This document shows, one piece after another, positions 1 to 9,273 of a stretch of 64,000 nucleotides of DNA. Both the position numbers and the translations under genes were made by a program. The DNA comes from Norana najaformis (taxonomy: Eukaryota > Annelida > Clitellata > Crassiclitellata > Hormogastridae). The stretch lies in contig OZ029918.1 of NCBI GenBank assembly GCA_964023275.1, positions 18,022,361 through 18,086,360 on the forward strand. Reading direction: 5' to 3'. The notes below the pieces were generated by a model, which was not told the DNA's origin, ran no database searches, and saw only the letters and a list, made by a program, of their open reading frames with translations. The number at the start of each line of letters is the position of its first letter. Within the stretch, counting starts at the first letter, position 1.

Positions 1-270
1 CTTCTTTCTGCACTGCTGGTGTTCCACAGGGATCTGTCCTTGCCCCCTTATTATTCACAATCTTCACTTCACCAGTCAGCCGCATAGCCAACCACTTTGG
101 AGTCCAGCTACAGCAGTATGCTGATGACACTCAGCTTTAAATTGATTGCTCTGTCACCCACTGATCAGTCTGACAAAGCAAAGCTTGAAGAGTGTCTCTC
201 TTCTATTCATGAGTGGTTTTGTTTCAGTGGTTTGGCCATAAATCCTGATAAATCTGATAAGTCAATTAAA
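1..270 (+). pseudogene. LINE reverse transcriptase fragment (CR1/L2-like)
   Basis: A piece of a non-LTR retrotransposon reverse transcriptase. The frame starting at base 15 reads GVPQGSVLAPLLF and then the catalytic QYADDTQ motif at about 114-134. Stop codons follow soon after. The element is cut by the window edge on the left and fades out near 270, so it is a dead fragment. The clade is judged only from the motif style (PQGSVLAPLLF then YADDTQ), which suits CR1/L2-type LINEs. Confidence 0.75.
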
Positions 271-596
271 AGAGGTAATTTAATTTCTTCCCTCCCGTTG
301 ATGAGCTCTTGTCTTTCCAGGTCTCAGTCCTTGTGAAGAATCGTTGATCGCGAGGTATCGTTCTCAAAGAAGTGTGATTTAACAAAGTCCATCTCCAGGC
401 AAATGCTGAGAATATGCATCCGTAAGCAGACGATGGATATTCGCCAGTTTCTTTATTGAAACTTTCCAACTTTATTTCACGAAAGTTCAAAGTAATTCCA
501 GTTCACTCCAACCACTGAACGATGATATGTACAAGGCGTTCCTTTATTTTACTGTCAAAGTGCAATCACATGTTGCAGTTCACTTAACTTTATCAA
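271..596. other. unassigned spacer
   Basis: No gene recognised. An open frame of 74 codons on the minus strand (266-490) resembles nothing I know. The stretch lies between two LINE fragments and may be old repeat sequence. Confidence 0.4.
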
Positions 597-1240
597 TAAT
601 AATAATAATAAGACAATTTATATAGCGTCATAGCACAGCCGAGGCCGAAGAAAAGGGCGCTGTTACTGTACATGAGTTTAAAAATCAATTGCAGTCATGA
701 GATACCTTAAAAAGATGTCTTGAGTCGTGATTTGAATGTATCCAGGGATGGGGCATTAGTCACATAGTCAGGAAGACTGTTCCATGCAGGGGGTCCGGCG
801 ATAGTGAAGGAACGTTCGCTGAACTTCATGGCAGACAGAGGGACATGCAGTTGGTTCCTCGACGAAGACCATAGCCGATATGTGTTCTGGTTGTCGGCTG
901 TTCGAATACAGAAGTCGGATATATAGTCTGGTAAAGACCATTAAGAGCGTTGTATGTGATTAGGCACACTTTGTAGGTGATCCACTGAGGAATGCGCAGG
1001 TTGTCGTGCAGCAGATCAGTGACGTGATTGAATGGTGTCTGACCATAGATGAGGCAGGCAGCAGAGTTTAGCACTGACTGTATCCGCTCTAGCTGACAAG
1101 TTGGCAGACCTGCCAGTAGGCTATTGCAGTAGTCAACCTTGAGGCTGACGAAGCTGTTGACCAAACTGACAGCGGTTGAGGTGGGAATGAATCTGTGGAT
1201 CGATTTAATGCGAAGTTTTGTTGACACAAACACAATCCTT
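597..1240 (-). mobile_element. LINE-A 3' fragment
   Basis: The 3' part of a CR1/L2-like LINE on the minus strand. Its 3' end is an (AAT)n run followed by the marker cacagccgaggccgaag. The minus-strand frame 1233-826 encodes the reverse transcriptase C-terminal region: LKVDYCNSLLAGLP, then LERIQSVLNSAACLI. A second copy with the same 3' marker lies at 11611-12130. The element is 5'-truncated, as is usual for LINEs. Confidence 0.8.
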
Positions 1241-1930
1241 TGCGTGGATCACGAGTTTCTCAGTCCGATATGACTATCGCCACTTCCAAATAAGGTAGTC
1301 CCAGTTCCTGTCGAAGTACCTACACACTAAGGAAACTCCTTACACGAATGACGATCGAAGTTAGGGAACGTTCGATCTCAAACACACATGCACGCAAAAC
1401 ACAGAGGTTTTCGAAGGTGTTTCTTCACGTCTATACCAACATGCACCAATGAACGTATCTCACTGACTGAACTCAGGAAACCTCTTCTTATACCGTAAAA
1501 GTTCGTTTGGTGTTCAATGGCCGCCAACCATCTTCGTTGATCTGCGCATGACCATTGTCAACCGTCCGTCTCAATCGTCATCTGCTCATGACATCAGCAA
1601 ATGTTCAATTTTCAGATCTGCTCTGTCATATCAGATTAATCCTTTGTGAAATCGTCATGTAGGCTATAATCTGCCGTGCTGACATGGCATAGTCCCATAT
1701 GATTTATTCCTACTTAAGTTGGCCATTTCTATAGTCTAGCTATTACTCTTATATGTTGGCCTGTCTACCAAACTATACTAACTACAGCCTCTACACACAA
1801 ATCTACTGCTACAAACAAACTACACTAAACTACTATAAACTAACTAAGTAAACTGTTCTCAGCTTAGAAACGTGAATTAAAGGGAGGATCGCTAAACTCA
1901 TATTTCGACCTCAGATAACAACCTCTGCTA
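1241..1930. other. unassigned A+T-rich spacer, repeat-like right part
   Basis: No coding signal. The right part (about 1700-1860) has the same style of sequence (ggcc, ctatag and ctaacta words) as the related segments at 21585-21720 and 54020-54150, but it is too diverged here to align with confidence. Confidence 0.35.
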
Positions 1931-2460
1931 ATCTTGTTTGTATCATCTCTGGGCATTACATCACATCAGGTCTGCTCTTACCAAAGACATGGCACAAACT
2001 GTAGCCTGTTCTCTAGTCTGCTCTTGCCTTGATTATGGCAATTCGGTTTTTACAGATATCTCAAATCTAGAACTCAGAAGACTTCAATGCATCCAAAATT
2101 CTCTGGCTTGTGTGGTGCTATGCACACCTTCTCGCACAAATTCCTTAGCTCTATTAAACTTGCCGCACTGGCTTTCTGTGGAATTCTGGATAAGATTTAA
2201 ATTAGCTTGTCTGACCTATAAATCTTTTACCATGAGCACTCCTAGGTACCTTCAATCACTAGTCTCTCCTTACATCCTTCCCTGCAGCCTTTTCTTCCTT
2301 CAAGAAACTCCTGAAAACTCACTATTTCTCACTGGCTTTCAAACATCTGGATGTCAAACTTTTTTCACCTTGCGACTGACTATCTGTGCCTCTGATTCAT
2401 ATTTCTGTGTGACTTTGCATGCATTAAAAATTTTTGTAATAATAATAAATAATAATAGTT
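1931..2460 (+). pseudogene. LINE reverse transcriptase C-terminal fragment
   Basis: A plus-strand open frame (1938-2462) with the usual LINE C-terminal landmarks: HHIRSALTKD, CLDYGNSVF, LRRLQCIQNSLA and NLPHWLSVE. The fragment ends in an AATAAT-rich run that looks like a LINE 3' simple-repeat end. It is diverged from the other families in the window and is not assigned to any of them. Confidence 0.65.
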
Positions 2461-2800
2461 GAACCATCCAACTTTGATTCTTTTAGAAGGTTTTGCAGCA
2501 AACTTGTTCCCAGTCAGATGGCTCTGACTTTTTGGTTGAACCGTTTTGAACTGAATAAACCTTCTTCAGTGTTACATAGTGTTGAAGTGCTGCGGATGAC
2601 GTTGAAGCATTTCTGTTGCTTTGTTCTTCTCACAAAAAAAACACCCACATGCTCAATGCCCAGTTTCTGCTTGTCATCATCGGACATCATTAACAACACT
2701 TCAATGCCTATCTGTGAAAATCATGAGTAACAACTCGCTGAAGCAAAACTTAAGTGTGCTTCTTATACCTTTATACCTGTATCATGTCACTTGGTGTACA
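2461..2800. other. unassigned spacer
   Basis: Open frames on both strands (2514-2869) are low-complexity and overlap each other. No family recognised. It may be a diverged LINE remnant. Confidence 0.3.
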
Positions 2801-2960
2801 TGTATGTTATTATTATTATTAATTAATAACTTTTGTAGCGCCATTCCTAATGAACAAGGCATCAGCTGATGGTGCACCAAAGCCACCTGCAATCAGGTCA
2901 ATACCCAAAAGATCAGTCAACTACGATACATAGGCAGCCTATGGTGGCTAAGCAATTTGG
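2801..2960 (-). mobile_element. LINE-B 3' end
   Basis: A short 3' terminal piece of LINE-B on the minus strand. It starts with a TTATTATTAATTAATAA run and continues through caaggcatcagctgatgg and a segment with ccaaaagatcagtc. The same order occurs at 44190-44330 (minus), and the reverse complement occurs at 48600-48740. Confidence 0.7.
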
Positions 2961-3204
2961 GAACAAAGGCATAAATGTTGATTGGTAATACCACAGCGGT
3001 ACACTAAGACGGATGGCGAATGTTTTGCAGAGGATTTGAAACTGGCAATCCATGTCATGCAGGTCTTAACATTAGTAATTTAAAATTCCTTGCCCAGATG
3101 CAAAAGACTCCCATGAATGCAATCATTTGGGCTGACACCCAAGGCCGGACGGTAATTAATGGAAATAACTTTGGTTTGTACCACCAGATACCAGATCATA
3201 TTTG

Positions 3205-3440
3205 TAATCATAAACTCGAGAGTTCTACAGTGCCCGATGAAAGCCTAGTTGTGGAACTAGCGTATTCGCAGGCGCTCAGTTAAAACACAGTTCTTAGGCA
3301 GAAGGGTCAGAAACGGTTATGGGTCAAGATCCAAGTCAGTTAGATAGTATAGTAATCATCATGGTGGATGGTGTTTGGAACTGGAGCGGCAAGATAGATA
3401 AGGGGAAGAAGAGGAATGAGTTGACAGATCAACTATGCAG
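3205..3440 (-). mobile_element. LINE-C 3' tail
   Basis: A truncated LINE-C 3' UTR on the minus strand. Diagnostic words are gagagttctacagtgccc, ttcgcaggcgctcag, gtcaagatccaagtcag and a g-rich stretch ending near ggggaagaagaggaat. The same series occurs at 17001-17118, 21325-21530 and 51780-52050, and in reverse complement at 58600-58858. Confidence 0.7.
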
Positions 3441-3739
3441 TTGGCTTCAGTATTAATAAACAAACTAACACAAACATAATGCAGAATAAACCATTTACAT
3501 TTTCATATTGTAACTTTCATTCTACTTTTGCAATATGCCTCTCGAGGACAAAAACTGCTCAATCGTTTCAAAGTTGTCTGCCATTTTTTCTTAAGAATGC
3601 CTTGTCTGTCAAGTTTGAGTACATATTCTTCATCATCTTTATACTGTATTTACGTCAGCCATATTGCATAGATTTTACCTATTGCACACTAGTTATCTCG
3701 TGCACACTGTGTGCACTACATAAATATTAATAATCGTGT
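3441..3739. other. unassigned spacer
   Basis: An 83-codon open frame (3479-3730) shows no recognisable motif. Nothing else is supported. Confidence 0.3.
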
Positions 3740-4415
3740 GTCCACTATGGGCTTCCATAAATTCATGACCAACAGAATTAGGTGTTATATCTACCTGTGC
3801 TCAAGCATGTCTCTGGCTAGTGCATTGGTCTGCAGTTGGATTGATTACCGTAACTCGCTTCTTACTGGTGTCACAAAGTCAAACATGCAGAAGCTTCAAA
3901 GAGTTCAGAAGTCTTTGGCTAGAGCCATAACTGATACGTCCAAATATGAGTATATAGCCCCAGTTCTGAAATCTTTGCACTGGCTTCCAATTCAGGGCAG
4001 ATTTGTTTCAAATCGAAGCTTATAGCTTATATAGCTTATAATGCTTTAAACTCTGGCAATGCTTGGAATCAGTTCTCTTTCCCTAAAGCTATAACTATTC
4101 AACCAGGTCATCTGATTGCTATTCTGTGGTCATACGAAAAACTAGAGTTGTTCTTGTTGGATGAGCTTTTTAGTTGCTGGACCTAAATTTTGTAACTCTC
4201 TTCCTACATCTGTTCATTCTCCTCAGACTCTTGTGTGATTATAAGCTGCAACTTAAGACTTACTTTTGCAGTTGGCTTATCTGCTATAGGCTGCCTCTCT
4301 ATTTCAGCAGATTGACTGTATGAATATTTACCTAACTGTGGTTTGATTTTGGTGTGCCTTCTATTGATACATTATGTATTAGACGCCAGTGTTAAAGAAG
4401 TTACTAATTACAAAT
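3740..4415 (+). pseudogene. LINE-B C-terminal fragment
   Basis: The frame at 3711-4025 carries the LINE-B C-terminal motifs: WIDYRNSLLTGVTKSN, QKLQRVQKSLARAI and [10 protein letters not shown]. The 3' UTR follows (ggctgcctctctatttcag and a gattttggtg segment) and ends near the attagacgccag motif. Frameshifts after 4020 show it is dead. Confidence 0.75.
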
Positions 4416-4542
4416 CAGCAAAGTTGACATTGTAGTAATTGTCTCCAGCACCCAACCAGCTGTATAAAATGTTAGATTGACAAAGAAAATTATAGGGATC
4501 ACGGGCTCAGGGATGGAAAGATTTTTATTTAGCTTGCTTCTT

Positions 4543-4553
4543 TATAGTTAACT
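4543..4553. repeat. target-site duplication of RTE-1, left copy
   Basis: The 11-bp word tatagttaact is repeated exactly at 7980-7990. The two copies bracket the RTE-1 element, which fits target-primed reverse transcription. Confidence 0.85.
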
Positions 4554-4583
4554 GTCATGTCATGTCAATTTGTCATCGTCGCG

Positions 4584-5054
4584 TCATGACGGTTGACTAC
4601 ATGATAGGGCCATCTTAGACCAAAGCCATCTATTGTGCGCAGCATCCAACAACCTGGTTCCCGGTAAGCCAGTCCAAGCCAAGATGTTGTCAATCCAACT
4701 TATCTTTGGCCTTCCGCGGCCTCGGTTCCCCTCAACAAGACCGATCATAACGCTACTCTCGATGGTGTCTTGAGGATGTCTCATCACGTGCCCGAAATAA
4801 CGCAACTTGCGGGCCCTAATGTGACCCAGCAGCTCGTTTTGCACCCCGGCCAGTTGGTACGCCTTTTCATTGGTCATCTTCTTTGTCCAAGCAATCCGCA
4901 GTAACTTTCTGATGCACTTGTTTTCAAAAGCCTGAATGCATCTCTCCTCTTCCTTCTTTAATGTCCAGGCGTCACACCCATATGTCGCCGCCGGCCATGC
5001 CAAGGCCCTCATCAGGCGTAATTTGGTCTTGATGCCAACTGACTTGTTTTCCAC
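4584..5054 (-). pseudogene. RTE-1 reverse transcriptase C-terminal domain
   Basis: The C-terminal end of the RTE polyprotein, out of frame with the preceding segment. Landmarks of this region in RTE proteins are TKLRLMRALAWPAATYGCD, WTLKKEEERCIQAFE and KLRYFGHVMRHP, followed by GRGRPKISWIDNI. It stops just before the element's short tail, as expected for RTE elements, which have very short 3' UTRs. Confidence 0.85.
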
Positions 5055-5581
5055 ATCTTTGTGAGCTTAACCATGACTGCCATTCCCATGGCTAGTCTCG
5101 ATTTCACCTCAACCGTACAGTCCGCATCCACTGCTACTCTGCTCCCCAAGTACATGAAGTAGTCCACCTTCTCCAGTCTTCCATCAACCACATTGATCTC
5201 AAGTGCTTCGCCTGTATTTGCCATCACTTTCGTCTTTTTCGCATTGATCAGCATATGATACTCATTCGCAGCATTCTCAACACGGTTTACTAACTCCTCC
5301 AGTTGTTCTGGTGATGTGGCCAATAAGACGATGTCATCTGCGTACCTGAGATTGCTGATGATCTTGCCACCGATTCTGAAACCTCCATTATATCCTTGTA
5401 GTGCCTTCTGCATCACTTGTTCTGCCAATATGTTGAACAGACAGGGGGAAAGATTACATCCCTGACGGACTCCTTTTTTGACACTGAACCATGCAGACAC
5501 GAGATGATCTGTCCTGACTGCAGCACGTTGTTGTCTGTAGAGGTTTCTTAACAGTTGGACGAGTTGTGGTGGAAAACCCAT
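5012..5581 (-). pseudogene. RTE-1 reverse transcriptase, motifs B to E
   Basis: The second half of the reverse transcriptase. Visible are VKKGVRQGCNLSPCLFNILA (motif B), LRYADDIVLLA (catalytic motif C) and INAKKTKVM (motif D region). The catalytic YADD is intact. A one-base frameshift near 5605-5615 separates it from motif A: reading one base over restores HDQLWLTILEMGFP, the normal sequence here. Confidence 0.88.
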
Positions 5582-5592
5582 TTCAAGTATGG

Positions 5593-6693
5593 TTAGCCAT
5601 AGCTGATCATGTGTACCATGTCAAAGGCCTTTGCAAAGTCAATGAAGCATAGGTACAGTGGTTGACGTCTTTCTCTAGATTTCTCCAATATGATCCTGAG
5701 GTTTGTAATCTGATCCCTTGTGCCTCTTCTTGGTCTAAACCCCGCCTGCTCTTGAGCAATCTCGTCTTCAAGCTTAGTTTGTATCCTCTCTAGAATAACT
5801 CTCAGTAGAATTTTGCTAGCGTGCGAGACTAAGGCAATAGTTCTGTAATTCTCGCAACAGAGCAAGTCCCCTTTTTTAGGGAGAGGAATGAAGATCGATT
5901 GTGTCCATTCCTCTGGCCAGTCCCCTGTCTTCCACATTTCCACACAGATCTCACGCAGCTTGGCCAGTGTCATTTCCCCACCAAACCTTAACAGTTCGGC
6001 AGCTATGTCATCGGGACCAGGTGCTTTAAGTTTAGCTGATTTTAGTAGGGCCCGTCGGATTTCTTCTTTCAGTGGAGGAGGCTCCATTTCTGGGATGTTA
6101 ATCACTACGTTCACATTTCCGTCATTGTACAATTCCTCGCAATATTCTTTCCATCTTTCATTCACCCTCTCTGGTTCGACGAGTTTCTTGCCAGTACTAT
6201 CTTTGATGGCTGTTGTACGAGGTAGGAACGGCTTGGTGAGTTTCTTCACTGTTTGGAAAACTGACCTACTATTACCTTTCGCTGCATTCTCCTCCAGCTC
6301 GCTGCATAATGTCTCCATCTCTGCCTGCTTGTCTATTTGTAGCATCTTTTGCACTTCACTACATAATTTCTTATACTCATCTGGGTTCTTGGTTTTTGCC
6401 TCGCGCTTCTTTTTTATCATTTCGAAAGTGCCGTTAGAGATCCACTTCTTGTGTTTGATGGAGTTCTTTTGTAGTGTCTCCTTTGCTGCCTCTAGAGTGA
6501 CGGTCTTCAGTTGCTGCCACAGTTCATCAGGCATATGTGGTTCATTTATTCTCCCTAGTTCTTCAAACCTGTTGGTTACCTCGAGTTGGTATTGTTGCCT
6601 AACCTGCTCGTTTCTAAGCTTCTCGAGGTCCAGAAGCAGAGGTCTACTGATTCGTTTCTTTTTTAATCTTAGCTTCAGAGTCAACATTACCAA
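5593..6693 (-). pseudogene. RTE-1 linker and reverse transcriptase, motifs 0 to A
   Basis: Minus-strand frame of 366 codons. The first part is the charged linker between endonuclease and polymerase. The polymerase begins near KAPGPDDIAAELL, continues with SIFIPLPKKGD, ENYRTIALVSHASKI and EQAGFRPRRGTRDQ, and reaches motif A (CFIDFAKAFD), where a frameshift truncates it. The aspartates of motif A are present. The long plus-strand frame across the same bases (5888-6700) is only its shadow. Confidence 0.88.
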
Positions 6694-6871
6694 ATTGTGA
6701 TCAGAATCACAGTCTGCATTGAGGCACGCACGTGCATTATTAATTAATTGACTGTCTCCATTGTTTGCTGATCAGGATGTAGTCAATCTGCGTCCCGGTG
6801 ACTCCATCCGGACTCTTCCAAGTATATCTGTGCCTATTATGTAGTCTAAAAAGTGTATTGGTAATAACCAG

Positions 6872-7582
6872 TTAATGTTCTGCACAAAACTCCACTAATG
6901 TCTGGCCCCTATCATTTCTTACACCATGACCATATTTTCCCAGAACATCAGTCTCCTCAGCTTCCTCACCCACTCTAGCATTAAAATCGCCTGTAATTAT
7001 AAGCAGATTCTGCCTTGGAATCTCTGCGATAACCTGGTTCATCTCTCCATAGAACTGCTCAATCTCTTCATCCGCTTTGTCAGCCGTTGGAGCATAACAT
7101 TGTAACACCGTTATATCTCTTGGTTTTGAGGTGAATGTTGCTGATATTATTCTGCTACTTATTGGATTGTAGGATGTTAGGCTTAGAGCAGTGTTCCTGT
7201 GAATCCAAATAGCCACTCCATGATGCTCACGTTCCGCTCTGCCTGAGAAGAGTACTGTGTGTCCATCCACCGTTTTAAAGTGCCCAGTGCCTGACCATTT
7301 AGTTTCCAACAATCCACATGTACTGATGCCCAGTCTTTCCAGATCACTGCTGTGTACTGACAATTTGCCAAGTGAGTTGAGACCCCTCACGTTCCATTGT
7401 CCCACCTTGACGAGTTGTCTGCCTTTCAGGTGCTTCACAGAACCATCTCTCTTCCCTGGTGATGGTATTGAGCCAGCAGCACATTTGTCGACCCCCATCC
7501 TGACTCTCACAATGGGTACCGCGGACCTTTTTATCCTGGGCGACGTCCGAGCCAGTATAGATTTCTTTGTCGCTTTGTCCAT
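6872..7582 (-). pseudogene. RTE-1 apurinic-type endonuclease domain
   Basis: The EEP-fold endonuclease that nicks target DNA for RTE retrotransposition. Motifs visible in order are VGQWNVRGLNSLGKL (N-terminal strand with Asn), CGLLETKW (catalytic Glu), VLQCYAPTADK and ITGDFNARVG (catalytic Asp/Asn). The frame stops at 6872; the next frame carries TQIDYIL. In some animal databases this domain appears as craniofacial development protein 2-like, because RTE sequence was captured there. The start is uncertain. Confidence 0.87.
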
Positions 7583-7979
7583 TCATGCTCTGTGGGGTTA
7601 TATGACCAACTGAGCACCCCAATCTCTTGTTGATCCTGCAGTTGACTCGCCGTTATACCGAGTTGAACCCAGCATACGCCTCGTCATGAACTCGGCAACC
7701 ACCGTTGGATGTATCTGTACATCTCTTCCGCTAGTTGTTGATGAGAGCCGTGCTGCAGACCATGGCTCTGGATATTTTAACGTCACATTCAAGACAGTTG
7801 CCGTCTATGTTAGCCAGCTGTTTCAGGGTTCCTGCTGGGCCTGTCCACCTCGCGTAGCGCCCAAGGTGATACTTCGGTCAAGACCTTCACCACTGATGGC
7901 TTAGCCCCAGCAGGCATTCCCCTACTTGACTGTTTTCACCCCCTCACCACGATGAGGTGTAGATTGGACTTTGAGGGGG

Positions 7980-7990
7980 TATAGTTAACT
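7980..7990. repeat. target-site duplication of RTE-1, right copy
   Basis: Exact second copy of tatagttaact at the 5' end of the minus-strand RTE-1. The same word overlaps the start of the neighbouring palindrome, and most of it recurs at 8033-8043. Confidence 0.85.
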
Positions 7991-7998
7991 AGATTCTG

Positions 7999-8080
7999 AT
8001 TATTTAAAGACAGATTAAATGAAAAATCAGAATATAGTTAACTAGATTCTGATTTTTCATTGAATCTGTCTTTAAATAAT
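7999..8080. repeat. 82-bp near-perfect palindrome
   Basis: Arms of 35 bp (7999-8033 and 8046-8080) are reverse complements with one mismatch. The 12-bp centre, atagttaactag, is itself nearly palindromic. The 20-bp word atagttaactagattctgat occurs at 7981-8000 and again at 8034-8053. It lies between the RTE-1 target duplication and the Ig exon that starts 41 bases downstream. Confidence 0.9.
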
Positions 8081-8121
8081 TTCTCTGTCTGTAATTGATT
8101 TTAAAATGTTTTATATTGTAG

Positions 8122-8252
8122 AGCCTGAGTACAAGTTTGTGCGACATTTACCAGTAAATGATGTTGATTCTTATGAAAATGAAACATCTGTGTCTGAACG
8201 TGAAATTAATTACGATGATGTACCGGACTTAAAGTGGTTTCATCAAGACAGT
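8122..8252 (+). CDS. Ig-domain exon of a titin/twitchin/obscurin-like giant protein
   Basis: A plus-strand exon with no start or stop of its own. Splice acceptor ttatattgtag ends at 8121, and donor gtatgt begins at 8253. The translation starts PEYKFVRHLPVNDVD and ends VPDLKWFHQDS, the A to C strands of an intracellular I-set Ig domain with its core Trp in the LKWF motif. The Cys expected in strand B appears replaced (SVSEREIN), which is common in muscle Ig domains. The rest of this Ig was not found downstream. If the acceptor is used as given, two bases (ag) complete a codon from the previous exon. An alternative acceptor two bases on gives phase 0. Confidence 0.7.
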
Positions 8253-9264
8253 GTATGTAGCTAAAAATGCAAAATATTATTCTCAAACACATATGCATAT
8301 GTGTGAGACAGCACTGCATGTCGCAGGAAGGGCAAAATCAACCATGTTATTGAGAAACCCTTTTCACACACACTCGTTTTACCTCATTCTGACAACTACA
8401 GTATATGCATATTACCAACATGTCTCTGTTTGGCTGGTACAGGTCATGCATGATTCATATTGCACTCCATCCTCACCTGGTTCTATATCACACTGTAATA
8501 TTTTATCGCTTGCTTCCTGCTCCTTCTGTCTGGTGACGTAAATCTGAATCCTATCCTTGATCCTTAACTCCCGATTTCTGCCAGCTAAGCAGTCACTGTA
8601 TCCATGGTAAATCTCCATCTCTTCTTAATCATATCAGCAAGTATTCTTTCGATATTCTTGCTCCTAGCAAAACCTGAATCCAACTTTTTGACATGCCTTC
8701 TTTCATTTCTAATGTAACACTTCTGTTCTATTTTCATCCTTCAGCAGAGAGGGTGGTGGGGTAACCTTTCTGTACAAGTCCTATCTGTAGCTGTCTTGCT
8801 TCCTTCTTTCTATTCCATATCCAAAGTGTTCTGAATGCTTTGCTGCGAATCTTGATCTTTTTAAATAAGCAGCTGATCTTAAACAGCATATACAGTAAAA
8901 GTCTGGTAAGATACAATCCATTAGCATGCTAATTCGATTACATTTGGCATGTCATTCCTCCCAACAACAGCAAATTAACACATGGAAGTCATCAACAAGT
9001 AGTACTGTGGTGCTTTGCTATTCTTTGGATCTGTGGTGATACAAAGGCACTATACGAATAGCAACAGACATTTGAGCAGCGCTGTGTTGCAACATCGATC
9101 TCATGCTGATTACACTTTTCTCAAGTATTTGTTCATTCAATTGACTATTAATGTTTTGGCTTGATAAAAATAGTCAACAAATAAGGCCTGTTAGATATAT
9201 ATTAAAGTTATTTCCAACTAGACATTAATTTACAGAAATGCAGTTTCAAAAGAATGTCAAAGCT
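8253..9264. other. intronic spacer
   Basis: No gene recognised. A minus-strand open frame at 8412-8618 is charged and looks coding-like (GRNRELRIKDRIQIYVTRQK) but matches no family I know and is broken upstream. Bases 8880-8935 are the reverse complement of a segment at 36819-36862, containing a gtaaaagtctggtaa-type word. Confidence 0.35.
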
Positions 9265-9273
9265 AACTTACCT
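9265..9273. repeat. target-site duplication of RTE-2, left copy
   Basis: The word aacttacct is repeated exactly at 11558-11566, bracketing RTE-2. Confidence 0.75.

Larger units (their letters stand above)
4554..7979 (-). mobile_element. RTE-type LINE (RTE-1), full length but inactive
   Basis: A complete RTE/BovB-like non-LTR retrotransposon on the minus strand, about 3.4 kb, flanked by an exact 11-bp target-site duplication. In order on the minus strand: a 5' leader with a short hairpin (cctcatcgtggtgaggggg near 7940-7960), an apurinic endonuclease domain (7582-6872), the reverse transcriptase (6693-5012), a C-terminal domain (5054-4584) and a tail of tgaca-type repeats. The coding region is broken by at least three frame changes or stops, so it cannot make its protein today. 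Confidence 0.9.

Noticed and set aside
5888..6700. A 270-codon plus-strand open frame
   Set aside because: It is the antisense shadow of the RTE-1 polymerase, rich in Ser and Phe, with no motif of its own.
8412..8618. Minus-strand frame GRNRELRIKDRIQIYVTRQK as a host exon
   Set aside because: No recognised domain and no convincing splice sites; broken upstream. Recorded only in the spacer entry.
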